In this document: one piece after another, positions 24,135 through 33,396 of the stretch
Numbering within the stretch: the first letter of the stretch is position 1
Layout of the letters: every line of letters begins with the position of its first letter
The notes under the pieces: generated by a model
The model's input: the letters and a program-made list of their open reading frames with translations, nothing else
Databases searched by the model: none
Told to the model about the DNA's origin: nothing
Program-made: the position numbers and the translations under genes
Assembly: GCA_019188255.1 (NCBI GenBank)
Contig: JAETXT010000001.1
Span: 5,146,001-5,210,000, forward strand
From: Verticillium longisporum
Taxonomy: Eukaryota; Ascomycota; Sordariomycetes; Glomerellales; Plectosphaerellaceae
DNA: 64,000 nucleotides
Reading direction: 5' to 3'

Positions 24135-25515
24135 CGGAACCAAGCACGAAGGAGACAGTCTGACACCCGCCCGCCAACCCCTGCAGTGCCACCCACCACA
24201 GAAACGAAAGCCATCCGGGCATGCGCCTTTCTCGGTCCGCGCGCGCCGCCCTCTCCGCCCTGCGGGGAGGAGAATGGAAGGGGCACGCAAGCCGAACCGC
24301 TGCTGTTCCCTGTGCTGTACTGTACTGTACTTGGGGTACTTCAAGCGCCGCGGCGGTGAGACACTGACAGAAACTCTGATTGTCCCTGCAACGCTGTAGT
24401 TCGTCTGCCGTTTTTTTTTTCTTTTTGGAAGACTTCCAACAGCGTCTCGCTCGCAATATAGGGTAGCAGCCGACTCCACTACTATGTGAAAGCCCCGGTC
24501 AAGTGACGGGCGATGTATGCAGCAACCGGTCCTCCAGGACCATCACGCCCGTCTAATTCGACGCAGTATCCGCTCCTGCCAAATCGCTAAACGGCCGATT
24601 GGCCGTGGCATCGTAGCACGAACCCTCCTGTCGATGGCTGACTCTGGGGGTTGGGGAAGAGGTACGGTACATGCAGAGGGGGGACACGGCGACCCGCTGG
24701 CATGTCACGGCCCATTCCAGGGACCTACGCGCGCGCCGATAGGGGGAGCGGGTTTCCCTTGTCTTGTCTCTGGGCCCAAGGGATGGGGATCTTCTCCTTG
24801 TGTGTGGGTTTCTGACGCAAAGACGCGTCCGATGCTGGATTCGCGGTAGAATGGATAATTCAAAAATGAATATACATGCCCTTCTGCGGGTGGGTGGTTC
24901 GCACCATCGACCGATCGCGATCGAGTCGACCTCGCTGACCCGACACGAGCCAGATGATCCGCTGTTCCGTGAGATACGGTTTCGAGTCCCGTACGGATTC
25001 CCAAGAAGCGGTCCGAAGGATTAGGGTGGTTGGAGACAGCTCGTTGAGCATCCACGCATAGCAATGTCCTTCACTTTACTCCCACTGGTAACCGAGGCTG
25101 GCCCATCTCGCATCTACACAACAGAAAGCGGTGCACGACAATAATCACAGACACGATCAGGCCAATGCGCTTAAAATTTGATTGCATACGCCTTTCTTTG
25201 GTACACTCCCGCCAGTCTCCTCACGCGTCGAGACTGGCAGGACCAAAAACATCATACTCGCTGCCGATGCGCAGCGATGCCGCCACCTCTGGGGACCCTT
25301 GTACCTCGAAGCTCATTTTTTTTCGATCGAGGCCAGTAGTAAAGTGACGCCATGAATGAAAAAGACTCTTTATGACTTCTTTTGTTATCTTTCCTTGATA
25401 TTACACAATGGGCCCGCCGGGTCTCGCACGCGGCGGCCCGAAGCCCCCGTAGACAAAGGAAGAGGCTTCGTGGTGTCGAGGGGTTGATTTCCTGAACCTG
25501 AGCTGATGTACACAT

Positions 25516-27217
25516 CTAGCCCATGATCATGCCCTTCATGCCCGAAAGGTCACCCTCCTTGGCGGCGATCTCGAAGTAGCCGTAGATGATGCTGTGGGAG
25601 GTCGAGTTAGCGGGTGAAACATGTGGGAGGCATCGTGTGAGCTCATGAACTTACGTGACAGCCAGAAGGGTACCGGTACCGGAGCCGAGGGCGCCCATGA
25701 GGTCACTGGCGACAGAGAGAGCACCAATGCAGGCACCACCGAAGGCGGCGGCGGTGGGAATGATGCGCTTGAGCTCCTTGTACATGGACTGGTCACGGTG
25801 ACCGGCCATGACGAGACCTTGGTCCTTGAGCTGCTTGGCGACATCGCGGGGGCTGGAACCAGACACCTCGATCCAGGTCTTGGAGAAGACGGCGCAGGCA
25901 GTCAGCATGTAGGCGATGTAGACGACCGTGTGGATGGGGTCAATCAGAGCGTCCTTCATGTTGAGGGGGGACATGTAGTAGGCAAGGCCGGAGATGGCAG
26001 ACAGCTGCGAGGTGCCCTCCTTGGCCTCCCAGACACCGAAGAGACGGACGAGGAGGTTGTCGGAGAAGCGGGAGTAGAGCATCTGGCTGATGAGGAAGAC
26101 GTTGGAGGACAGAGCCGACTGCAGCATGATGGGCATGTTGGAGGTGTAGAACAGGCGGACGGGGTAGGAGCCGCGAGCACCACGCTGGCGCGAGGACTTG
26201 ACGGGGATCTCGACGCGGAAGCCCTGGAGGTAGATGACGGCGCCAAAGACGGCCAGGGTGGCGAGGAGGTTCATAATGTTGGGGAGGTTCTGCCTGTAGA
26301 AAGCCTCCTGCAGAGCACGCTGCTTGTTGGGCCAGGTGAGGAGCAGGTGGAAGAGGGCAATGACGGCGCCCTCAAACTCGGGGCCGCGGCCCGTGTTGAT
26401 GGTCGTGGGGGAGAAGGCCTTCCACATGATGGACTCGCAAATGTTGGTGGCGATGAAGAGGGAGATGCCGGAGCCGAGGCCGTATCCCTTCTGCAGGAGC
26501 TCGTCGAGGAGAATGACAATCATGCCGGCGACGACGAGCTGGAGGATGAGCAGGAAGACGATACCGGCACCGAGGTCGGAGGGCGGGCCGTAGAGGCCAG
26601 AGAAGACGTAGACGGTGGCGGTACCGGCAGACAGGACGAAAGCGAGGAGCTTCTGGGCGGTCTGGTACAGCTCGCGGTCGGACTTGAGGTCAAGGTTGAC
26701 GTCGATCATGTGGGTGCCGGCGAGGAGCTGGAAGACCATGCCGGAGGAGATGATGGGGGTGATGCCGAGCTCCATGAGGGTACCGCGGTTACTCGCCATG
26801 ACCATACGCAGCCAGTATAGGGGTCGGAGTTGTCCGAGGAGACAATGCCGTAGAGGGGCATCTGGCTCATGATGAGGAAGATGAGGAGGGTCAGGGCCGT
26901 CCACATCAGCTTCTGGTTGAAGGGGATCTTGGTCTCCGGCTGCTGAACCTCAGGGAGGAACGGCACGAAGGGCTTGACCAAGTCAAGGAAGCGCACTGTC
27001 GCGTCGGGTCAGCATGATGGCGCTCTCAGGTGTGCGATGCGGCTTCGAAGCTCCGTCTGGGCAGCTCGAACGGCCCGTTCGAGCGAGCAAAGCAATGCAT
27101 TCGATGCATGCTGCTCGCGGTCGATGTGGCGAGAGGAAACCATGCGGCGCGTGGGCACAGCTTCAGGAGCAGCAGCTCGAACGAAGCTGTCGGGAGAAAG
27201 AACTCACAGGAACTCAT
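25516..27217 (-). CDS. Sec61 alpha, core of the ER protein translocon, one-base frame break
   Basis: Ten-helix channel subunit of the Sec61 complex in the ER membrane, which translocates secretory proteins. Exons 27217-27208 (only 10 nt, MSS plus one base), 26995-25655 and 25591-25516; 475 residues if one base is restored. The N-terminus reads [20 protein letters not shown] after splicing; then [20 protein letters not shown] text, [12 protein letters not shown] (plug region), [37 protein letters not shown] and, at the end, [16 protein letters not shown]. The frame breaks at 26820-26823: SSDNSDP is followed by [12 protein letters not shown] in another frame because a C run (G on the plus strand) is one base too short. 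The gene is essential in every fungus tested, so sequence error is the likely cause. Its 5' end faces the tRNA isopentenyltransferase gene. Confidence 0.95.
27064..27084. repeat. Perfect 10-bp inverted repeat in the SEC61 first intron
   Basis: GCTCGAACGG and CCGTTCGAGC flank a single base and could form a stem-loop or a dyad binding site. It lies inside the 212-nt first intron of SEC61. The element GCAGCTCGAACG recurs at 27172-27183 in the same intron, where ACAGCTTC and GAAGCTGT form a second inverted pair. Confidence 0.7.
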
Positions 27218-27938
27218 GATGGCGGCTGTTCAGAAGGAAAAACACAAAAGAGGTTCCAATTCGCCCAGCAGATGGGATAGAAGAAGAAGAAGAAGAAGCT
27301 GAGCGGCGATGGCCCAGAAGATGTCGTGAGGAGCGGATTGGGGGGGATGGGGGGATGGGGGGAGGGGGATAGTAAGGAGGGAAGAAGCTTGGTGAGCAGT
27401 CGAGCTTGATGGTTTGGGGGAATGGAAGGGGAAGGGGTGGGTGGAAGCCAAAAGAGGGTCGTGGCTCGAATCGACGCTGCGATCTGGCTTCAAAACTCCA
27501 AATTGTCTATGTGTCCAGAGGTGCTTGGGTGTGGGGAGGGCACGTGACCTCGCGGTCCTCCAATGTCCAGCCCGATGTCCAGCCCGGTGCCTGTTGGACA
27601 GCCCAGGCCCGCTGAGCGCTGAGAGGTCCCCTGAAAGGCCCCTGAAGGCCCCTGAAAGGCCCCTGTAAGTACCTCGAGAGGAGACCCTAACCCGCAACCG
27701 TCCTTGCCCCGGACCCGCTTTTCTTCGTCTCGGTTGCAGTGCTGTGTCTGACTGTCTGTCAGGGTCCTTCTGTTCTCGTACTTTGTGGGCATTGGTGAAG
27801 CTATCCCCAGGCACCCGCTTCTTCGCGCTTCGTTGGTCTTCGCATCCCCTCCTGCCACGTTTCTGTTTCTGTTTCTGTTTCTGCTTCTGCTCGGAGGCCA
27901 TCTCTCATACCTCGAGCCCTCTGAAGCCAAATCGTCAC
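27218..27938. other. Bidirectional promoter region, SEC61 and tRNA isopentenyltransferase
   Basis: About 720 bp between two head-to-head start codons. It contains direct repeats (ATGTCCAGCCCG twice at 27572-27595; a CCCCTGAAAGG array at 27628-27665) and a pyrimidine-rich TTTCTG array at about 27861-27888 that would lie in the leader of the isopentenyltransferase mRNA. No TATA box is evident, as usual for housekeeping genes. Confidence 0.55.
27628..27665. repeat. Imperfect 12-13-bp tandem repeat
   Basis: Three to four copies of CCCCTGAAAGG/CCCCTGAAGG in tandem, midway between the SEC61 and isopentenyltransferase starts. It may be slippage DNA or a clustered promoter element. Confidence 0.7.
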
Positions 27939-29441
27939 ATGCTCAAGGCAGTCTCCCGCCATGCTCGCACAATGGGCACCATGACCCCGAGATGCCCGCC
28001 CAAGGAACCCCTCGTGGTCATCCTGGGCTCGACCGGCACCGGCAAGTCCGACCTCGCCGTCGAGCTCGCGACGCGCTTCCGCGGCGAGGTCGTCAACGCC
28101 GACGCCATGCAGCTCTACCAAGGCCTCCCCGTCATCACCAACAAGATGACGACGGCCGAGCGCCGCGGCATCCCCCACCACCTCCTCGACCACATCCCCC
28201 TCGACGAGCCGGCCTGGATCGTCGGCGACTTCAAGCGCGCGGCCAACAAGGTCATTCGCGAGATTCGCAGCAGGGGCAACCTCCCCATCGTCGTCGGCGG
28301 CACGCACTACTACACCAACGCGCTGCTGTTCGAGGACATGTTCGTCGGGCCGGGCCACGAGGGCCAAGGAGAGGCTGCGCCGGCCGCCGACGTGGTCCCT
28401 GCGTCCGACGCCGGCCGCTTCCCCATCCTCGACGAGCCGACAGAGGTCATCCTGGCCAAGCTGCGCGACGTCGACCCCGTCATGGCCGACAAGTGGCATC
28501 CCAACGACCGGCGCAAGATCTCGCGCTCGCTGCAGATCTACCTCAGCCACGGGCGGCCGGCGTCGGAGATCTACGCCGAGCAGAAGCGCCGCACCATCGC
28601 CGCCGACGCCGCCGCCACCGAGACGGCGCCCCGCGGGCCCTGGGAGAATCTCCTCTTCTGGGTCTACTCGGAGCCCGAGGTGCTCAAGCCGCGCCTCGAC
28701 AGGCGCGTGGACAAGATGCTGGACGTCGGCCTCATGGACGAGGTGCTGCAGATGCAGAACCACGTGCGGGCCAGGGAGGCGTCGGGCCAAGAGGTGGACT
28801 ACACAAAGGGCATCTGGCAGTCGATCGGCTTCAAGGAGTTCCAGCCATACCTCGACGCCGCCGCCGCCGCCGCCGCGACGCCCGCCGACCCGGACGTCGA
28901 GAAGCGCAGGGCGCAGGGCCTCGAGGACATGAAGGCGTCGACGCGGCGCTACGCCAAGTCGCAGGTCCGCTGGATCACGACAAAGGTCGTGCCGCGCCTG
29001 CAGGAGCAGCCCGGCGCCATGGACAGCCTCTTCGTCCTCGACAGCACGGACGTGGCCCAGTGGGCCGCCAACGTTGCCGAGCCCGCCGCCGCCATCGCGC
29101 GACGGTTCCTCGGCGGCGAGCCCACGCCTGAGCCGGTCAGCCTGTCGCCGCTGGCGCGCAAGGTCCTCGAGACGGAGACGGCAGGGCGCACGCCGTGTCA
29201 GAAGACGTGCCAGCTGTGCCAGGTCACCTGCACGACGGAGCAGGACTGGAAGAAGCACATGCGCAGCAAGAGGCACCATGCCATCGCGCGCCGGACGAAG
29301 AGACGGGCGCTCGTCGTGGTCGAGCCGGAGGCAAGGCCAGAGGCAAGGCCGGAAAAGGAGGCAGAGGTAGCCATAGCCGCCGAGTCTAGGGACTCGAGCC
29401 CCGAGATAGGGTTGAGTGCATTTGACTTGCCCGCGCCGTGA
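27939..29441 (+). CDS. tRNA dimethylallyltransferase (isopentenyltransferase)
   Basis: Transfers an isopentenyl group from DMAPP to N6 of A37 in tRNAs reading UNN codons (MiaA/Mod5/TRIT1 family). Intronless, 500 residues from the ATG at 27939. P-loop GSTGTGKSDLAVELA at about 30-44, then NADAMQLYQGLPVITNKM, HHLLDHIPLDEP, IVVGGTHYYTNALL, RRKISRSLQIYLSHGRPAS and WQSIGFKEFQPYL, all in family order. A C-terminal C2H2 finger of the matrin type, CQLCQVTC to HMRSKRHH near 423-446, is typical of eukaryotic members and probably helps bind tRNA. An Ala run interrupts the domain near 305-315. A second in-frame Met (27972) after a basic, Arg-containing leader suggests mitochondrial and cytosolic forms from alternative starts, as in yeast Mod5. 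Confidence 0.93.
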   Translation: MLKAVSRHARTMGTMTPRCPPKEPLVVILGSTGTGKSDLAVELATRFRGEVVNADAMQLYQGLPVITNKMTTAERRGIPHHLLDHIPLDEPAWIVGDFKRAANKVIREIRSRGNLPIVVGGTHYYTNALLFEDMFVGPGHEGQGEAAPAADVVPASDAGRFPILDEPTEVILAKLRDVDPVMADKWHPNDRRKISRSLQIYLSHGRPASEIYAEQKRRTIAADAAATETAPRGPWENLLFWVYSEPEVLKPRLDRRVDKMLDVGLMDEVLQMQNHVRAREASGQEVDYTKGIWQSIGFKEFQPYLDAAAAAAATPADPDVEKRRAQGLEDMKASTRRYAKSQVRWITTKVVPRLQEQPGAMDSLFVLDSTDVAQWAANVAEPAAAIARRFLGGEPTPEPVSLSPLARKVLETETAGRTPCQKTCQLCQVTCTTEQDWKKHMRSKRHHAIARRTKRRALVVVEPEARPEARPEKEAEVAIAAESRDSSPEIGLSAFDLPAP

Positions 29442-30867
29442 TGGAGCCGATACAGAAGGTCGCCAATAGAGTGCGTCTTGGTACATCATGCTTGCGCTGA
29501 GGTTCGACAGACATCCAGAGTCTTCGTCCTCGACATGTGGCTCTTGCTTCCAGCTCTTTTCGTCTTCGTCTGCCGCCTCTGAACATGGTGCCGTCTCGTA
29601 ACAACATGCCATCCTTCAAAGTATATCACAAAAGACAACATGACAAGTGCGGCTGCCACTTACGAAACCGAATAAGAACACGACCGAGATGGGACGCGCC
29701 AAGTACGATCAAATCATCCATCCCCCAGCTCGTCGAGGCCCTCCCTGCAGCAGCCAGGAAACTGCAACAACACAGCCCAAACGAAACAGTCCAGCATCGC
29801 CAATCGTGCCAGCAACCCCAGTCAATCAACCCCTCTCTTCCTCGTTTTGACCGCCCTCACCTGACCACCCTCTCTCCCGGCACCCGGCCCCTTGCTACCC
29901 CCTCATCCCCCATTCTCCCCGTCGCATACAGTGCTGCAAGCCCACAAGGCCGCCGTGCCGCGCACCCGCATATTGGAGCCCCCCGGTCCCATCCCATCCT
30001 CCGGGTGGGTTTTCCCCGGAGCCAACTCCGTTAAATGCATGCTCGTTATAGAGGCAGAAACAGAGGCAGAGCCGTCTCGCTTTGGAAAAAAAAAATGACA
30101 TGCAATTCCCCACAACGGCACACCGATACGAACGGGCGTGATGCATTTCTTCTCGGCAGATAGACGCGGCTCTGTCCCGAGGGTATAATGGGAAACAAAA
30201 ACCAACTGCTGGCGGGAAAAATGGGGGAAGAGGCCGTGCCGTCGCCACAGATAATGCGACGAGACGGGCTCCTTGGCCTTTCCGGCGCGCGCGGTGTCCG
30301 AGCTGCCCGAAAGGGCCAAGAAAGGGGGCGGGCGGACTCCACTACGTCACTCTTCCTGGCCTTTCTTCTCGTGTCGTCCTTTTCTTCAAGACATCCGAAC
30401 CCGAATACGCCCGACGATCGGTTTGGGTGGGAAAAGGGAGCTGCCCGCAGCGGCGAGAAGTAGTTGGATTTCGAGCATGAGATCTGCGTGTGTATTCACC
30501 GCCCATTGCCTATTGCCAAACACAACAACAACGCCAGTTCCATTTCTACTACCGAAAAAAGGCACACAAGTCGTGGAAATTGGAAAGACAGGCATCATAA
30601 ATGCAGACGGGAATAAAAAGCCAAAAACTGAAAACCCAATAGAGGAGAGGTTGGTCTCACTGTACACCGCGCTCGTGTCGCCCATCATCCCTGAAACTGT
30701 ACCGTCGTCTCGTGTCCGTGAAGTGTGCGTCTCCCGTCTATGTTCCATCATGAACCCCCTCATCGTACAGCTTCACCAGCCGGTGTTGACAGTGCTCTCT
30801 CGCATCGTCAGTGGCCACCTCTCAACGCCCAGTCTCCAGAGCTCATGAACCGCCACCTCGTGCCCGT
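29442..30867. other. Convergent intergenic region
   Basis: About 1.4 kb between the 3' ends of the isopentenyltransferase and the minus-strand Zn2Cys6 regulator. Many short overlapping frames on both strands, none with motifs or codon bias. A run of A occurs near 30087-30096. No gene supported. Confidence 0.5.
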
Positions 30868-33396
30868 TCACCACCGTGGTGGTGGCGGCTGTGTTCCAAA
30901 ATTTCCAAAGCCCGAAAACACGCCCGATGCTGTCCCGGTTTGCGATGTTGTTGGTCCAGACGACCCAGGGTTGCCATTGGCGACAACGCCCATGTCACCC
31001 CACATGTCCCAGTCCAGCGCCGAGTTGTCGAAAAAGTTGCCCAAAAAGTCCAATTGCCCATCAGTATGCGGTGCGCCCCCATTGTTCAGGTGCGGCATGT
31101 CCATGTGACCCGGCTGTGCGGGGCTGGGGCCGTTGCTCGACGACCCTGAGCTCGGCTGGGGGACCCTGTCCTGAAGCTTGGGAACACAGACAGGCACATC
31201 AAAGGGAACGCACATGGACGTGAGAGCGCGCTCGCGCTTGGCCCACGCCCTGACGATGAAGGCCGCGAGCTCCGAGTATTGCTTTTTGCGACATGTCCCA
31301 GAGCTCCTCGTGGTACATGTACACCTTGTCAATGACGTTCCACATGCGGTCAGCGAGGGAGCCCGTCTGGCGGCGCTGGTAGAGCTGGCCGACGAGGAAC
31401 GCGAATACTTCAAACTGAAAGTGGAGCCTGTGGAACCAAATGAAGCTTTGGTTGTCTTGCAGCTCGTAATATGTCAAATTGTGCTCCTGGTGGAAGAGAG
31501 AGATGCGGAAAATGTTGTCTTGGACGTTGAACACCTCGGTGCCCCATTCTGGCGTTTCACGCATCGGGATGAGCATGTGGCGGATCTTGTCGAGAATCAT
31601 GGGGCGAAGGCGGCTGGACATGAGGTGTGTCGGTCCGGCTGAAATGTCGAGATGACGCTGTTCAATGGCAATGAGCCGCTCTTCGAGCGCATCAATCATG
31701 GCATTGTATTTGTCGAGAGAGGCCCGAATCGAGTCACCAGGGGCGGTGCCAGGTTCCGGACCCTGGCCGAGCAGGACGACTTCCTCAAAGTCGGGGAGGC
31801 GGTTCTGCGAAATGAACTTGCCAATCTCGTAGAGGAGGATGCAGAAAATCATTTCGGTCGGTCCCTCGCGTGGTTGAAGTGGTTCCGTCGAGCCAGGGAA
31901 CAGATCGGCATCGTTGACGTTGGAAGGAATCTTGGTATCCCAGCCCCATGGCAGTAGGGTGTCGTTGAATCCAGAGACTAATGCAAACTTTGAGTCAAGC
32001 ATGAGAATCTGCCACCAAACCCTCCTTCGTGTTTCGATCTCGAACGCAGTCAGGTTCAGAGTTTCGCCGTCACGGTGAAGGCCCATTTTGTGAGCGATGC
32101 GGATAAGAACCCCGCTGAGGACCCAGGCCGCGTGTCGGTTGTATCGACCCTGGAGGGAAATCTGCAGAGGGCGAATTATTAGAATCCGGGAGGGCCACCA
32201 GCATATGTTGACTCACCAGGTACAGAACGAGAGCCTGCAATGTGGTCATGTCGTAGTTCTTCAAGAAGTTGACCCGCGTCAGCGCCGATTTGACGCCAAT
32301 GGTAAACTTTTTGATCGCTTCGTTTCTTGACATGTCTAGCATTTGCCTCGACTCCGTCTCGGACATTGTGATGGTTGATATCAGATAGATCGAGAAGAGC
32401 AGGGCCTGAATGTTGTTGGCGACATTGCGGTGGTTGGCAGCTGCCTCAACTACAATGGGTTGCAATGTCGGAACATGCACGAGCTTGGAGAGTGGGTTGA
32501 CTCGCTCGAGGAATACCTGCCAGGCGCGGAAGATCAGAACCGGCGTGGGCACAACGTCCTCGTGATCAATGGAAGCAAAGTCGTTGAGTAAAGGTCAACA
32601 TTGTCATCGGGCGTTGGAGCATCAGAGGCGAAAGGGCTAGCCTCGTCCATTGCCTCGGCGTCAAGGATGGCTCGCATGGCGGCAACCTAGATGGTGTGAG
32701 CAGGTGCACATCAGCGCCAAGTGTGAAACTGGCGACTCACATTCTCATGGATAATGGTCCACATGTGACTGTCCATGAACTTGACGCTGCCATCTTCGAC
32801 GACGAGCTTGCCAGACGGCTTCCATGGCTTTGGTGATTTTTCTTCTGCTGGAGTGGGTGCAGACGGCAGGAGGTTATAGCCAGGTGTGGGCGACGCAGCA
32901 GCCGAAGACATCGACTGCGCCGTAGCGGCGGATATAGGTCCTGGGGTGTAGGGGAGCTGGCTGGGGGCAAGACCAGACGAAGCGGGCGTTCCGGGATTGG
33001 GGGATGGATTCAAGCCGTCAGGTAGCGGACCGGATGTATTGGCATACTGTTTTAGCAAAGCCTCACAGCGTGCAAGTCTCTCCTGGAGGTCTTGGTTAGG
33101 CCGCCTCCGCTTACGGACGGGAGCAGGCGTGGAGGGTGTGCATGGGACGTTGGCCTAGAAATGTCAACAAGAGGGCACGTGGTAGAGTGAGAGGGGGTTG
33201 GCACGACGTATACACGTGTAAGAAGACGTACCTTGAGACAGTTTGAACACGGGGTATTGCGATCGCATTTGATTTTGCGGTGCTGGCACAAGACGCAAGC
33301 CAGAACTCGAGGGATCTTCGAGTTGTGGTGGCCGTTTGGGCCGTTTGGGCCGTTTGACTGGCCGCCACCTTGCTGGCTGGGAGTGCTGTCGCTCAT
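30868..33396 (-). CDS. Zn2Cys6 transcription factor with fungal-specific domain, two frame breaks
   Basis: Exons 33396-33232, 33154-32741, 32686-32217 and 32161-30868, about 781 residues after correction. The zinc cluster is split by intron 1: C34-x2-C37-x6-C44-x5-C50-x2-C53-x6-C60, followed by a basic linker (RKRRRPNQDLQERLARCEALL), a likely short coiled coil. The MHR domain includes VLIFRAWQVFLERVNPLSKL, LQGRYNRHAAWVLSGVLIRI, MGLHRDG and RRRVWWQILMLDS. Two sites break the frame: 32590-32592, where DDNVDL must join LLNDFASIDHEDV and one T is missing; and 31283-31287, where ELWDMSQ must join KKQYSELAAFIVRAW and two A are missing or one base is extra. The C-terminus is acidic and Gly/Asn-rich, as in activation domains. 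Nuclear; targets unknown. Confidence 0.85.

Larger units (their letters stand above)
22082..25515. other. Long gene-free stretch between ABC transporter and SEC61
   Basis: About 3.4 kb holding the ABC transporter promoter and the SEC61 3' region. Frames up to about 175 codons on the minus strand (23932-24456) are repeat-driven and Cys/Leu-rich without family features. Short tandem repeats are listed separately. Nothing coding is supported; an unrecognised non-coding transcript cannot be excluded. Confidence 0.5.

Noticed and set aside
24975..25010. GGTTTCGAGTCCC with paired flanks, resembling a T arm
   Set aside because: One extra T in the loop and no A box or acceptor stem at tRNA distance on either strand.
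25621..26820. 399-codon plus-strand frame
   Set aside because: Antisense shadow of SEC61.
27801..29612. 603-codon minus-strand frame
   Set aside because: Antisense to the tRNA isopentenyltransferase, produced by GC-rich third positions; no motifs.
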